Origin: Streptomyces sp. NBC_01669
Lineage (GTDB): Bacteria; Actinomycetota; Actinomycetes; Streptomycetales; Streptomycetaceae
Assembly (NCBI RefSeq): GCF_026339735.1
Contig: NZ_JAPEQG010000001.1
Location: 3,348,001 to 3,412,000, forward strand
Reading direction: 5' to 3'
Length of the DNA stretch: 64,000 nt
Under the pieces are notes generated by a model. It was not told the origin of the DNA and searched no databases. It saw only the letters and a program-made list of their open reading frames with translations. Positions 1-8,703 of this stretch are shown here, one piece after another (the first letter of the stretch is position 1; each line of letters opens with the position of its first letter). The position numbers and the translations under genes were made by a program.

Positions 1-322
1 GCAGGATGCAGCGGCGCGAGACGAAGGGGCGGCGGAAGGACGGCTTCTCGTGGACGGTCTCCGCGCGGGCGTTGATCATCCGGGCTCCGCCCTCGGGCGA
101 CTTGGCCCACGAGGGGACGAGTCCCCACTTCAGGGCCCGCAGCTGGCGAACCGGGCGCTGATCATCCGCGTCTTTCACGGGACGTTCCAGTACGGCGTAG
201 ACCCCTTTGGTCGGCGCCACGTTGTAGTCGGGCTCCAGTGCCTCCGCCGGTTCCCATTTCTCGACGCCGAAGAGTCCGGTCAGATCCTCGGGCCGCCGAC
301 TCGCTGCATACCGTCCGCACAT
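1..322 (-). CDS. HMCES/YedK-family SOS response-associated protein (3' part cut by window edge)
   Basis: Abasic-site processing protein of the SRAP family. It forms a covalent DNA-protein crosslink at abasic sites in single-stranded DNA. Read on the minus strand from ATG at 322, it begins MCGRYAA, so the catalytic Cys follows the initiator Met as the family requires. The conserved YNVAPT (the Asn of the active site) lies near residue 40. WGLVPSWAK and INARAET, which carries the active-site Glu, follow near residues 70-95. The frame is open to base 1, so about 107 residues are visible; the C-terminal half with the catalytic His is outside the window. The gene is divergent from the M50 protease gene, with only about 52 bp between them. 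Confidence 0.93.
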   Translation of the reverse strand, partial: MCGRYAASRRPEDLTGLFGVEKWEPAEALEPDYNVAPTKGVYAVLERPVKDADDQRPVRQLRALKWGLVPSWAKSPEGGARMINARAETVHEKPSFRRPFVSRRCIL

Positions 323-374
323 AAGTGCCAGACTGCCACGACCCACCGCCACGACCGCAAGGAGCCGCCCCCAC

Positions 375-1088
375 ATGGACAGCACCGAACTGGGCGATCT
401 GTGGGATCGCGTCTTCGGTACCCAGCCCGCACCCGAGCAGTGGCTGGTGGTCGTGACGGCCACGGTCGCGCTCATCGCCGTCGTACCGAACGTCCTGTGG
501 CGGCTCTCGCGCAACGCGATCACCATCGCCCACGAGGGCGGGCACGGGCTGATCGCCCTGGTCAGCGGGCGCAGGCTGGAAGGCATCCGGCTGCACTCGG
601 ACACCAGCGGGCTGACCGTGAGCCGCGGCAGGCCCACCGGCGTCGGCATGATCCTCACCGCGGCGGCGGGGTACACCGCGCCGCCGCTGCTGGGACTCGG
701 CGGCGCCTGGCTGCTCACCGACGGCCGGATCACGCTGCTGCTGTGGGTGTCGACCGCGCTGCTCGCGGTGATGCTGGTGATGATCCGCAATCTGTACGGG
801 GCGCTCACGGTGATCTTCACCGGTACGGCGTTCCTGCTGGTCTCCTGGCTGGCTTCACCCGCGGTGCAGTCGCTGTTCGGGTACACCGTGGTCTGGTTCC
901 TGCTGCTCGGGGGTGTACGTCCGGCGTTCGAGCTGCAGTCGAAGCGACGGCGCGGTGGGGCGCCGGACTCGGACGCGGACCAGTTGTCACGGCTCACGGA
1001 TGTGCCGGCCGTGCTGTGGCTGGGCTTTTTCCATGCGGTGTCGATCTGCTCGCTGATCGGCGGCGGCCGCTGGATGCTCGGCCGGTGA
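375..1088 (+). CDS. M50-family membrane metallopeptidase
   Basis: A 237-aa integral membrane protein with a zinc-peptidase motif (HEGGH, within AHEGGHGLIAL, near residue 54) placed at a membrane segment, as in the M50 (site-2 protease-like) family. Hydrophobic stretches precede the motif (VVVTATVALIAVV) and follow it (several segments between residues about 90 and 180), consistent with five or six membrane spans. A PDZ domain is absent, so it belongs with the short M50B-like proteins whose substrates are unknown. Start at ATG 375 was taken because it is the first in-frame ATG after the divergent SRAP gene. Function beyond membrane proteolysis is inference. Confidence 0.82.
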   Translation: MDSTELGDLWDRVFGTQPAPEQWLVVVTATVALIAVVPNVLWRLSRNAITIAHEGGHGLIALVSGRRLEGIRLHSDTSGLTVSRGRPTGVGMILTAAAGYTAPPLLGLGGAWLLTDGRITLLLWVSTALLAVMLVMIRNLYGALTVIFTGTAFLLVSWLASPAVQSLFGYTVVWFLLLGGVRPAFELQSKRRRGGAPDSDADQLSRLTDVPAVLWLGFFHAVSICSLIGGGRWMLGR

Positions 1089-1191
1089 GGGACGACAGCC
1101 CGCGGCGGCGCCTACCATGCTTCTATTACGCCCCGGTTTCGGCTGATTTGATCAAGATCTGGGATTGCGGCGAGCCACTAAAGTGAGGTCC

Positions 1192-2508
1192 ATGACCGAA
1201 AGTTCCGTGCACCCCGCCCTCTGGCCCGCCCCCCATGCGAGCGGGGCCGTCGACGCGACCGTCATCGTGCCCGGATCGAAATCGGTCACCAACCGGGCGC
1301 TGGTCCTGGCCGCTCTCGCCGCCGAGCCGGGCTGGCTGCGCCGCCCCCTGCGCTCCCGCGACACCTTGCTGATGGCGCAGGCGCTGCGCGCGATGGGCGT
1401 CGGCATCGAGGAGGGCGTCGGCCCGGACGGCTCCGGCGAGGCCTGGCGGGTCATTCCGGCCGGGCTGCACGGACCCACCACGGTCGACGTCGGCAACGCC
1501 GGAACGGTGATGCGTTTCCTGCCGCCGGTCGCCGCCCTCGCCGACGGTCCGATCCGCTTCGACGGCGACCCGCGTGCGTACGAGCGGCCGCTGACCGGCG
1601 TGATCGACGCGCTGCGGGTGCTCGGCGCCCGGATCGACGACGACGGGCGCGGTTCACTGCCGATGACCGTGCACGGTGGCGGGGCGCTGGACGGCGGCCC
1701 GGTGGCGATCGACGCCTCCTCGTCGTCCCAGTTCGTCTCGGCGCTGCTGCTGTCGGCGCCGCGTTTCAACCAGGGCGTGGAGGTACGCCACACCGGTTCC
1801 CGGCTGCCTTCGATGCCGCACATCCGGATGACGGTCGACATGCTGCGGGCCGTCGGCGCCCAGGTCGACGAGCCGGAGACGGGCGGCGAGCCGAATGTCT
1901 GGCGGGTGTCCCCGTCGGCGCTGCTCGGCCGCGACCTGACGGTCGAGCCGGACCTTTCCAACGCCCAGCCCTTCCTCGCGGCGGCGCTGGTCACGGGTGG
2001 CCGGGTGACGATCCCGGACTGGCCGGAGTACACCACCCAGCCGGGTGACACGCTGCGTGAGATCTTCACCGCCATGGGCGGCAGCTGTGAACTGACCGAG
2101 CGCGGTCTGACGTTCACCGGATCGGGCCGCATCCACGGCATCGACGTGGACCTCGGCGAGGTCGGCGAACTGACCCCCGGCATCGCTGCGGTCGCGGCCC
2201 TCGCCGACTCCCCGTCCACACTGAGCGGTGTCGCACATCTGCGGCTGCACGAGACGGACCGGCTGGCCGCGCTCACCAAGGAGATCAACGAGCTCGGCGG
2301 CAACGTCACCGAGACCGCCGACGGGCTGCACATCGAGCCGCGCCCGCTGCACGGCGGTACCTTCCATACGTACGACGACCACCGGATGGCAACCGCCGGG
2401 TCGATCATCGGCCTTGCCGTCCCCGGAGTGGAGATCGAGAACGTGGCGACAACCGCCAAGACCCTGCCGGATTTCCCGCAGATGTGGACCCGAATGCTCG
2501 GGGCCTGA
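1192..2508 (+). CDS. aroA: 3-phosphoshikimate 1-carboxyvinyltransferase (EPSP synthase)
   Basis: Sixth step of the shikimate pathway: transfers enolpyruvyl from PEP to shikimate-3-phosphate in the cytoplasm. The 438-aa product carries the N-terminal [11 protein letters not shown] motif (residues 27-37, PEP/S3P-binding Lys), GNAGTVMRF, the [12 protein letters not shown] segment, and the late ETDRLAAL and DDHRMA motifs. Length is normal for the family. ATG 1192 is preferred over an upstream in-frame TTG at 1165 because a GTGAGG ribosome-binding site sits just 5' of it. The rsgA gene starts 3 bp after the stop, so the two are almost certainly cotranscribed; this aroA-rsgA pairing is also found in mycobacteria. 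Confidence 0.96.
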   Translation: MTESSVHPALWPAPHASGAVDATVIVPGSKSVTNRALVLAALAAEPGWLRRPLRSRDTLLMAQALRAMGVGIEEGVGPDGSGEAWRVIPAGLHGPTTVDVGNAGTVMRFLPPVAALADGPIRFDGDPRAYERPLTGVIDALRVLGARIDDDGRGSLPMTVHGGGALDGGPVAIDASSSSQFVSALLLSAPRFNQGVEVRHTGSRLPSMPHIRMTVDMLRAVGAQVDEPETGGEPNVWRVSPSALLGRDLTVEPDLSNAQPFLAAALVTGGRVTIPDWPEYTTQPGDTLREIFTAMGGSCELTERGLTFTGSGRIHGIDVDLGEVGELTPGIAAVAALADSPSTLSGVAHLRLHETDRLAALTKEINELGGNVTETADGLHIEPRPLHGGTFHTYDDHRMATAGSIIGLAVPGVEIENVATTAKTLPDFPQMWTRMLGA

Positions 2509-2511
2509 ATC

Positions 2512-3528
2512 ATGCGTCGCTACGGCAAGAACCCCGACGAAGACGACATCCGGTTCCGCCCCAACCCGAAGGGCAACCGGCCTCGTACACACACCCGCCC
2601 GAAACACGAGGACGCCGAGGAAGGCATGGTCCTCACTGTGGACCGCGGCCGCCTGACGTGTCTCGTCGACGGCCGTACGGTCATGGCGATGAAGGCCCGG
2701 GAGCTGGGCCGGAAGGCCGCGGTGGTCGGCGACACCGTCTCGATCGTCGGCGATCTGTCCGGCGACAAGGACACCCTCGCGCGCATCGTCCGGATCGGTG
2801 AGCGCCGCTCGGTGCTGCGGCGGACGGCGGACGACGACGATCCGTACGAGCGGGTGGTCGTCGCCAATGCCGACCAGCTGGCGATCGTCACCGCCCTGGC
2901 GGATCCGGAACCCCGCCCGCGGATGATCGACCGCTGTCTGGTGGCGGCGTACGACGGCGGACTCTCCCCGCTCCTGGTCCTGACCAAGTCCGACCTCGCA
3001 TCGCCCGACAAGCTCCTGGAGGCGTACACCCCACTGGGGGTCCCGTACATCGTCACCAGCCGCGAGGAGCTGGAGAACGGCGATGCGGCGGACCGGGTGC
3101 GCGAGCAGCTGAACGACCGGGTGACCGCCTTTGTCGGGCATTCCGGTGTGGGGAAGACCACCCTGGTCAACGCCCTCGTGCCGAAGGACCGGCGGCGTAC
3201 GACGGGTGTCGTCAACGCGGTCACGGGCCGCGGTCGGCACACCACCACCTCGGCGCTCGCGCTGCCGCTGCCGGACGGGCGCGGCTGGGTGGTCGACACC
3301 CCCGGAGTGCGCTCCTTCGGGCTGAACCACATCGACCCCTCGCGGGTCATCCACGCGTTCCCCGACCTGGAGCCGGGCACCGAGGACTGTCCCCGCGGTT
3401 GCACCCATGACGCCACCCAACCGGAATGCGCGCTGGGTGCCTGGGTCGCCGCCGGGCACGCCGATCCGGCACGGCTGGACTCCCTGCACCGGCTGCTGGC
3501 CACCCGGGAACGACGCGAAGGCGACTGA
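2512..3528 (+). CDS. rsgA: Ribosome small-subunit-dependent GTPase A
   Basis: Late-acting 30S ribosome biogenesis GTPase. The 338-aa protein shows the circularly permuted order of G motifs that defines the YlqF/YawG class: G4 (TKSD, about 158-161) precedes the P-loop G1 (GHSGVGKT, 209-216), which precedes G3 (DTPGVRSFG). An N-terminal OB-fold region covers about residues 30-100. A C-terminal zinc-binding segment contains CPRGCTHD followed by a further Cys (PECAL). The N-terminus is basic (MRRYGKNPDE), as usual in actinobacteria. It lies 3 bp downstream of aroA and is probably translated from the same transcript. Confidence 0.95.
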   Translation: MRRYGKNPDEDDIRFRPNPKGNRPRTHTRPKHEDAEEGMVLTVDRGRLTCLVDGRTVMAMKARELGRKAAVVGDTVSIVGDLSGDKDTLARIVRIGERRSVLRRTADDDDPYERVVVANADQLAIVTALADPEPRPRMIDRCLVAAYDGGLSPLLVLTKSDLASPDKLLEAYTPLGVPYIVTSREELENGDAADRVREQLNDRVTAFVGHSGVGKTTLVNALVPKDRRRTTGVVNAVTGRGRHTTTSALALPLPDGRGWVVDTPGVRSFGLNHIDPSRVIHAFPDLEPGTEDCPRGCTHDATQPECALGAWVAAGHADPARLDSLHRLLATRERREGD

Positions 3529-3538
3529 CCCAGGTACG

Positions 3539-3566
3539 TTTGCGACCTGCTGCTGACGTGCATAAT
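3539..3566 (+). promoter_or_regulatory. Possible sigma-70-type promoter for the SMR gene
   Basis: CATAAT at 3561-3566 matches five of six bases of the TATAAT -10 element. TTTGCG/TTGCGA near 3539-3545 could serve as a weak -35 with 15-16 bp spacing. It lies between rsgA and the SMR gene. It also overlaps a possible stem, CTGCTGA (3550-3556) with TCAGCAG (3572-3578). Prediction from sequence only. Confidence 0.3.
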
Positions 3567-3613
3567 CGCGCTCAGCAGGACGGAGCAGTCACCGACGCGG
3601 GAGGGCACTGACG

Positions 3614-3937
3614 ATGGCGTGGCTGCTGGTCGTGGTCGCTGGGCTTCTGGAGACCGGCTTCGCCGTCTGTCTGAAGCTGTCCCACGGCTTCACCCGGCTC
3701 TGGCCGACCATCGCGTTCTGCGTCTTCGCACTCGGCAGCTTCGGGCTGCTGACGCTCTCCTTGAAGAAGCTCGACGTGGGGCCCGCCTACGCCGTCTGGA
3801 CGGGCATCGGCGCGGCGGGCACCGCGATCTACGGCATGGTCTTCCTGGACGATGTGGTCTCCACCCTCAAGCTGGTGTCGATCTCGCTGGTGATCCTGGG
3901 TGTGATCGGACTGCAGCTGTCGGGCTCGTCCCACTGA
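3614..3937 (+). CDS. Small multidrug resistance (SMR) transporter, SugE/Gdx-like
   Basis: A 107-aa four-helix membrane protein of the SMR family, which works as an antiparallel dimer exporting cations in exchange for protons. The essential membrane Glu is in GLLETGFAV (Glu13). The KLSHGFTRLWP and AYAVWTGIGAAGTAIYG segments are closer to SugE/Gdx (guanidinium exporter) proteins than to EmrE/QacE. A GGGAGGG ribosome-binding site lies 8 bp before ATG 3614. Substrate by homology would be guanidinium, but I see no recognisable guanidine riboswitch in the 85-bp leader. The gene faces a TetR-family gene, a common arrangement for regulated exporters. Confidence 0.88.
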   Translation: MAWLLVVVAGLLETGFAVCLKLSHGFTRLWPTIAFCVFALGSFGLLTLSLKKLDVGPAYAVWTGIGAAGTAIYGMVFLDDVVSTLKLVSISLVILGVIGLQLSGSSH

Positions 3938-4013
3938 CAGTGACAGGCGGCGCTGTGCCCGGCCACTCCACGTCCGGCGCCTCGCGCCCGCAGCGCTCGC
4001 GCTCCGGGCGCGC

Positions 4014-4045
4014 CGGTGGCCCGCCCGTCACGCCGCGGGCCACCG
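4014..4045. terminator. Hairpin between convergent SMR and TetR genes
   Basis: Inverted repeat CGGTGGCCCG (4014-4023) / CGGGCCACCG (4036-4045) with a 12-nt loop that contains the TGA stop of the TetR gene. Its position at the 3' ends of two convergent genes suggests a bidirectional terminator, although no U-tract is present. Confidence 0.45.
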
Positions 4046-4636
4046 CTCCATCACCTCGCGGACCAGCAGCGCCGCGTCCGAGGGGAGGGCGGACGCGGCG
4101 ACCGCGTACGAGAGCGCGAGCCGCATCGCGATCTCGCAGGTCGTGGCCAGTGCCGCCGGGTCGTGCGGCGGGCGCCCCTCGTCCAGCGCGGCCACCGCGC
4201 GATCGCACACCAGACCGAGCAGTTCGACGGGGGTGGGCGGTCCGGCATCGGCCCGCCGCTGCGCCGGTACGGACGAACCGGTCGGCGCCGCCAGGCGTAC
4301 GGGACGGGGTAATCGCTCGCTCCAGCAACCCGTGAGCAACGCCCTGACCAGGGTGTTCGTACGGGCCGCCCGCACTGTCCAGGCAGCGGTCGCCGCGAGC
4401 CTGTCCCCCGTGCCGCCGGGCGATCCCAGCGCCCGTTCGACACCGGCAAGATAGCCGTCGGCAGCGCGCCGGACCAGAGCCCGGGCCAGGCCGTCCTTGC
4501 TGCCGAACTCGTTGTAGAGGGTCTGCCGGGAGACCCCGGCGGCGGACGCGACATCGACCATCCGCACGGTCGGCCAGGGCCGGATGGTGAGCGCCGAGAG
4601 GGCGGCGTCCAGCAATGCTTCGCGCGCTGTCGGCAT
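4028..4636 (-). CDS. TetR-family transcriptional regulator
   Basis: A 202-aa protein with the TetR N-terminal helix-turn-helix at about residues 23-50 (VDVASAAGVSRQTLYNEFGS), followed by a variable helical ligand-binding region. It begins MPTAREALLDAAL, the usual first helix. It is convergent with the SMR exporter gene and divergent from hisN. The regulated genes are not visible from sequence; the exporter next door or hisN are candidates only by proximity. Length and domain layout are normal. Confidence 0.9.
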   Translation of the reverse strand: MPTAREALLDAALSALTIRPWPTVRMVDVASAAGVSRQTLYNEFGSKDGLARALVRRAADGYLAGVERALGSPGGTGDRLAATAAWTVRAARTNTLVRALLTGCWSERLPRPVRLAAPTGSSVPAQRRADAGPPTPVELLGLVCDRAVAALDEGRPPHDPAALATTCEIAMRLALSYAVAASALPSDAALLVREVMERWPAA

Positions 4637-4758
4637 CGTCGCCTCCCACGCCAGGGACTCTGCGGTTCAGAGTTGACGCGCCACTGGGCACTGTCAAGAC
4701 TTCGAGCAGCCTCCGGGGCCGTGTAGCCCCGTTCACCTGCGGTCGATACTGTGACGAC

Positions 4759-5559
4759 ATGCCCGACTACCACGATGATCTGCGCCTCGCCCACGTGCTG
4801 GCGGACGCCGCCGACGCGGCGACGATGGACCGGTTCAAGGCTCTGGACCTCAAGGTCGAGACCAAGCCGGACATGACGCCGGTGAGCGAGGCCGACAAGG
4901 CCGCCGAGGAACTGATCCGCGGCCACCTCCATCGGGCACGTCCGCGCGATGCGATCCTCGGCGAGGAGTACGGGATCGAGGGCACCGGTCCGCGCCGCTG
5001 GGTCATCGACCCGATCGACGGCACCAAGAACTACGTCCGCGGCGTCCCGGTCTGGGCGACGCTGATCTCACTGATGGAGGCGGGCGAGAACGGGTTCCAG
5101 CCGGTGGTCGGTGTCGTGTCGGCGCCCGCGCTGGGCCGCCGCTGGTGGGCGGCGAAGGGCGCGGGGGCGTACTCCGGCCGCAGCCTCACCTCCGCGACCC
5201 GGCTGCAGGTCTCGAAGGTCGAGCGGATCGCGGACGCCTCGTTCGCGTACGCCTCGATGACCGGCTGGGAGGAGCAGGGCCGGCTCGACGGCTTCATGGA
5301 CCTGACCCGGGCCTGCTGGCGTACGCGTGGGTACGGCGACTTCTGGCCGTACATGATGGTTGCCGAGGGCTCCGTCGACATCTGCGCGGAGCCGGAGCTC
5401 TCACTCTGGGACATGGCGGCGAACGCGATCATCGTCCAGGAGGCGGGGGGCCGGTTCACCAGCCTGGACGGAGTCTCCGGTCCGGGCGGCGGGAACGCGG
5501 CAGCCTCGAACGGCTTGCTCCACCACGAGCTGCTGGGGTATCTCAACCAGCGCTACTGA
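4759..5559 (+). CDS. hisN: Histidinol-phosphatase, inositol-monophosphatase fold
   Basis: Dephosphorylates L-histidinol phosphate in histidine synthesis; in actinobacteria this step uses an IMPase-type enzyme. The 266-aa product has the metal-binding signatures LGEE (67-70) and WVIDPIDGTKNYV (81-93), and a C-terminal LSLWDMAANAIIVQEAGG. The start ATG 4759 fits the conserved N-terminus MPDYHDDLRLAHVLAD; the open frame continues upstream to 4615 but that part looks non-coding. Assignment to HisN rather than a general inositol phosphatase rests on similarity to actinobacterial HisN as I remember it. Confidence 0.88.
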   Translation: MPDYHDDLRLAHVLADAADAATMDRFKALDLKVETKPDMTPVSEADKAAEELIRGHLHRARPRDAILGEEYGIEGTGPRRWVIDPIDGTKNYVRGVPVWATLISLMEAGENGFQPVVGVVSAPALGRRWWAAKGAGAYSGRSLTSATRLQVSKVERIADASFAYASMTGWEEQGRLDGFMDLTRACWRTRGYGDFWPYMMVAEGSVDICAEPELSLWDMAANAIIVQEAGGRFTSLDGVSGPGGGNAAASNGLLHHELLGYLNQRY

Positions 5560-5588
5560 TCCCGGACCGTCACGACGTATGCAGACCC

Positions 5589-5623
5589 CGAGGGGCGTGT
5601 GGTGCAGTTCCGCGCGCCCCTCG
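5589..5623 (+). terminator. Probable terminator after hisN
   Basis: Inverted repeat CGAGGGGCG (5589-5597) / CGCCCCTCG (5615-5623) about 30 bp after the hisN stop. No U-tract follows, which is common for Streptomyces terminators. Confidence 0.5.
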
Positions 5624-5741
5624 AATGATCTCCACACACCCCTTGTTGGACTCCCCCAGGGATGCAACGCTGAGAGTCCCCCCACTTGTGAACTTGTGAA
5701 TCGACTCACGCAGTCGCTTCACGAAGGAGGTGGCTCCCTTC

Positions 5742-6143
5742 ATGCTCGTCCGTGACGCCATGAGCACGATGGTCCTCACTATCGGCCCCACTCATACGCT
5801 CCGCCAGGCGGCCCAACTGATGTCGGCACGCCGCATCGGGGCAGCAGTCGTCCTCGACCGCGACACCAGCGGGATCGGCATTCTCACCGAGCGCGACATC
5901 CTGAACTCGGTCGGCTCCGGCCAAAACCCCGATACCGAGACCGCGTCCACCCACACCACCAACGATGTGGTCTTCGCCGCGCCGAGCTGGACCCTGGAAG
6001 AGGCCGCGGAGGCCATGACACACGGCGGATTCCGCCATCTGATCGTGCTGGACGACCACGGGCCCGTCGGCATCGTCTCGGTCCGCGACATCATCCGCTG
6101 CTGGGCACCTGCCCGGCGCCACCCGGTGGAGCTGGTCGGCTGA
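5742..6143 (+). CDS. CBS-domain pair protein
   Basis: A 133-aa protein made almost only of two CBS motifs, about residues 5-60 (VRDAMSTMVLTIG ... GIGILTERDIL) and 75-125 (WTLEEAAEAM ... GIVSVRDIIR). Such stand-alone Bateman modules bind adenosine nucleotides and act as energy or ligand sensors; the partner is unknown. ATG 5742 was chosen because GAAGGAGG ends at 5730, 11 bp before it; the alternative GTG at 5730 overlaps that ribosome-binding site. The upstream 180 bp holds GGACTC/GAGTCC arms and the tandem ACTTGTGA ACTTGTGA, which may be regulatory. Confidence 0.85.
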   Translation: MLVRDAMSTMVLTIGPTHTLRQAAQLMSARRIGAAVVLDRDTSGIGILTERDILNSVGSGQNPDTETASTHTTNDVVFAAPSWTLEEAAEAMTHGGFRHLIVLDDHGPVGIVSVRDIIRCWAPARRHPVELVG

Positions 6144-6166
6144 GTTCCCCCACGTGCGTACGGCCG

Positions 6167-6204
6167 ATGGGCCTGTCCCCCTCGGTGAAGGGGGACAGGC
6201 CCAT
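6167..6204. terminator. Strong bidirectional terminator between CBS gene and catalase
   Basis: A perfect 15-bp inverted repeat, ATGGGCCTGTCCCCC (6167-6181) / GGGGGACAGGCCCAT (6190-6204), with an 8-nt loop. It lies between the stops of two convergent genes. Confidence 0.85.
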
Positions 6205-6224
6205 CGTCGACGGGAGAGCCGGTA

Positions 6225-7694
6225 CTAGGCGCGCAGGGCCTGGACCGCCGATTCCAGTCGCTTGCCGAAGTCGCCGTCGGCCTGACGGAAGTTGTTGATC
6301 GCGCGCTCGGCGATGTCGTCGCGCGAGACCTTGGCGATGAACCCTGCGAGGTTGTCGATCAGACGCGCCTTCTCGTCCTCGGAGTAGAGCCGGTAGAGGT
6401 TTCCGGCCTGCACGAAGTCGTTGTCCTCGGCATGGCTCGGGGCCTCGTACGTACCGATCTCACCGGTGACCGTGGTGGGTTCCCACAGCGGACGATCCGT
6501 CTGGACCGGACCGCCGAAGCTGTTGGGCTCGTAGTTCTTCGCACCCTTGTGGCGACCGTCGTACAGGTAGCCGTCACGGCTGTTCGTCCGTGCCTCGGTG
6601 GCATGCGGACGGTTCACCGGCAGGTGGTCGGCGTTGATGCCGACGCGGTACCGGTGGGCGTCGCCGTACGCGAAGAGGCGGCCCTGGAGCATCTTGTCCG
6701 GGGACGGGCCGATGCCCGGCACGAAGTGCGCGGGGCTGAAGATCGACTGCTCGGTCTCCGCGAAGATGTTCTCCGGGTTGCGGTTGAGCTCCAGCTTCCC
6801 GATCTCGATCGGCGGGTAGTCCGCGTGCGGCCACACCTTGGTGAGGTCGAACGGGTTGAAGCGGTAGGTGGCCGCCTCGGACGCGGGCATGATCTGGACC
6901 TGCACGGTCCAGGACGGGAAGTCGCCGCGCTCGATCGCCTCACGGAGATCGCGCTGGTGGCTGTCCGGGTCCTCGCCGGCGAGCTTGTTCGCCTCGGCCT
7001 GGGTGAGGTTCTTGATGCCCTGGTCGGTCTTGAAGTGGTACTTGACCCAGAAGACCTCGCCGGCCTCGTTGTTCCACTGGTAGGTGTGCGAGCCGTACCC
7101 GTTCATGTGACGCAGCGTGGCCGGGATGCCGCGGTCACCGAAGAGCCAGGTCACCTGGTGGGTGGACTCGGGCGAGAGACCCCAGAAGTCCCAGACGTTG
7201 TCCGCCTCCTGCGAGCCGGTGTACGGGTCGCGCTTCTGGGTGTGGATGAAGTCCGGGAACTTGATGGCGTCCTTGATGAAGAACACCGGGGTGTTGTTGC
7301 CGACGAGGTCGTAGTTGCCCTCTTCGGTGTAGAACTTCAGCGCGAAGCCGCGGGGGTCGCGCACCGCGTCGGCGGAGCCGAGGTTGCCCGCGACGGTGGA
7401 GAAGCGCAGGAACGTCTCGGTCTGCTTGCCGACCTCGGAGAGGAACTTCGCCCGCGTCCACTGCGAGACGTCGCGGGTCAGCGTGAACGTGCCGTACGCA
7501 CCGGCGCCGCGGGCGTGCACGATGCGCTCCGGAATGCGCTCACGGTTGAAGTGCGCGAGCTTCTCCAGGAGCGACTGGTCCTGCACCAGGACCGGACCGC
7601 CGACGCCCGCGGTCTGGCTGTTCTGGTTGTCGGCCACCGGCGCGCCGGCCTCCGTGGTGAGCGGTCCCTGCGTCACGTGCGCCTCCTGCGTCAT
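6225..7694 (-). CDS. catA: Monofunctional heme catalase
   Basis: Converts hydrogen peroxide to water and oxygen. The 489-aa product is a small-subunit (clade 3) catalase. It has the distal His in [11 protein letters not shown] (His60 from the chosen start), the conserved Asn in [12 protein letters not shown], and the heme-ligating Tyr in [17 protein letters not shown] 7694 is preferred over a longer frame to 7727 because the added residues ([11 protein letters not shown]) look non-native and the start matches family length. Divergent from the Fur-family catR gene, with a palindrome in the shared promoter region. In S. coelicolor CatR represses catA; the same circuit is inferred here. Confidence 0.95.
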   Translation of the reverse strand: MTQEAHVTQGPLTTEAGAPVADNQNSQTAGVGGPVLVQDQSLLEKLAHFNRERIPERIVHARGAGAYGTFTLTRDVSQWTRAKFLSEVGKQTETFLRFSTVAGNLGSADAVRDPRGFALKFYTEEGNYDLVGNNTPVFFIKDAIKFPDFIHTQKRDPYTGSQEADNVWDFWGLSPESTHQVTWLFGDRGIPATLRHMNGYGSHTYQWNNEAGEVFWVKYHFKTDQGIKNLTQAEANKLAGEDPDSHQRDLREAIERGDFPSWTVQVQIMPASEAATYRFNPFDLTKVWPHADYPPIEIGKLELNRNPENIFAETEQSIFSPAHFVPGIGPSPDKMLQGRLFAYGDAHRYRVGINADHLPVNRPHATEARTNSRDGYLYDGRHKGAKNYEPNSFGGPVQTDRPLWEPTTVTGEIGTYEAPSHAEDNDFVQAGNLYRLYSEDEKARLIDNLAGFIAKVSRDDIAERAINNFRQADGDFGKRLESAVQALRA

Positions 7695-7765
7695 TCCTGC
7701 ACTTCCGTCATGTCCTGATGTCCGCACAGCCTGTCCCTTGGCGTATGCCGATCCCGATCCTACAA

Positions 7766-7778
7766 TGGACTAAGTCCA
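7766..7778. promoter_or_regulatory. Candidate CatR (Fur-type) operator
   Basis: Perfect palindrome TGGACT-A-AGTCCA lying between the divergent catalase and catR genes, about 70 bp upstream of each start. It resembles the A/T-flanked inverted repeats bound by actinobacterial FurA/CatR proteins, with further half-site-like bases (CAAGTCAAGT) just to the right. Confidence 0.65.
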
Positions 7779-7845
7779 AGTCAAGTGAACATCTAAAGTC
7801 ACACCCATTCGGGACCAGGGTCCCCTCACTGTTAGGCTTGCTTCC

Positions 7846-8265
7846 ATGAGTGACCTGTTGGAACGGCTCCGCGGACGCGGCTGGCGCATGACTGCGCAGC
7901 GGCGTGTCGTGGCCGAAGTCCTCGACGGGGACCATGTGCACCTGACGGCCGACGAGGTCCACGCCCGCGCCGTCGCCAAGCTGCCGGAGATCTCCCGCGC
8001 CACCGTCTACAACACGCTCGGCGAGATGGTGACCCTCGGTGAGGTCATCGAGGTCTCCACGGATCGCCGCGCGAAGCGGTACGACCCGAACGCACACCGC
8101 CCCCACCACCACTTGGTCTGCGCCCGGTGCGGCGCCATCCGTGACGTGCACCCGGCGGGCGATCCGCTGGCGGACCTGCCGGCCGACGAGCGCTTCGGCT
8201 TCACGGTCTCCGATGTCGAGGTGACATACCGCGGCATCTGCCCGAATTGCGCGGCCACGGCCTGA
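7846..8265 (+). CDS. catR: Fur-family peroxide-sensing repressor CatR
   Basis: A 139-aa Fur/PerR-type regulator. The winged helix covers about residues 1-80, with the recognition helix in SRATVYNTLGEM. The C-terminal dimer domain has the regulatory metal ligands in HRPHHHLVC. Two CxxC pairs (Cys92/95 and Cys132/135) form the structural zinc site. Divergent from the catalase gene with a palindrome between them, it is expected to repress catalase and itself until peroxide oxidises it. A perfect 19-bp terminator follows directly, so the gene appears monocistronic. Confidence 0.92.
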   Translation: MSDLLERLRGRGWRMTAQRRVVAEVLDGDHVHLTADEVHARAVAKLPEISRATVYNTLGEMVTLGEVIEVSTDRRAKRYDPNAHRPHHHLVCARCGAIRDVHPAGDPLADLPADERFGFTVSDVEVTYRGICPNCAATA

Positions 8266-8271
8266 GACGCC

Positions 8272-8314
8272 GCGAAAGGCCCGGTGCGAGCGACACTCGC
8301 ACCGGGCCTTTCGC
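8272..8314 (+). terminator. Terminator of catR
   Basis: A perfect 19-bp inverted repeat (8272-8290 / 8296-8314, arms starting GCGAAAGGCCC and ending GGGCCTTTCGC) with a 5-nt loop, starting 7 bp after the catR stop. Confidence 0.9.
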
Positions 8315-8703
8315 ATGCCGGCACCCCAGGACCCGAGTACCGGACCGCGCCTGGTGCCCACGACGCTCGCCGCCCGGCCCCGGCAGATGCCGGGCGAGGA
8401 GCTGCGCATCGACCGCAGCGTCACGATCGGGGTCGTCGACTCCCCGATGAGGGACGGTCCGGTCCTGCGCGGAGGAGCACCCGCCGACCGCCGCTCCTGC
8501 ACCGGTGATCCTCCTGGGCGCCGACCGAACTGTGGGACAAGCTGCCGCAGGTGCGCAGAGAACCGCGCGTCCCGGGAACCAGGTGTGCGGCACACCCATC
8601 CTGCGCGCACCCCCTTCCCGAATCTGACGGGTCGTCATATCGTCGGCGGCGATCGCGTCCGCCCCGCGGCGGATCCACACCTCGACCGCACGAGGAGAGA
8701 CCC
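8315..8703. other. 389-bp intergenic region without a supportable gene
   Basis: Between the catR terminator and the ABC operon. Open frames run through it, but none has a good ribosome-binding site or a recognisable product. One stretch (MPAPQDPSTGPRLVP onward at 8315) reads like coding sequence by base use but ends inside the ATPase gene in another frame. A palindrome at 8625-8637 is listed separately. A decayed gene cannot be excluded. Confidence 0.5.
8625..8637. promoter_or_regulatory. Palindrome upstream of the ABC operon, candidate operator
   Basis: TGACG-GGT-CGTCA, a perfect 5-bp inverted repeat with 3-bp spacer about 70 bp before the start of the ATPase gene. Position suits an operator or activator site; no regulator is encoded next to it. 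Confidence 0.3.

Noticed and set aside
3529..3613. Possible guanidine riboswitch before the SugE-like SMR gene
   Set aside because: The 85-bp leader has one short stem (CTGCTGA/TCAGCAG) and a GGACGG, but neither the paired ACGR-loop hairpins of the guanidine-II class nor the conserved elements of classes I and III.
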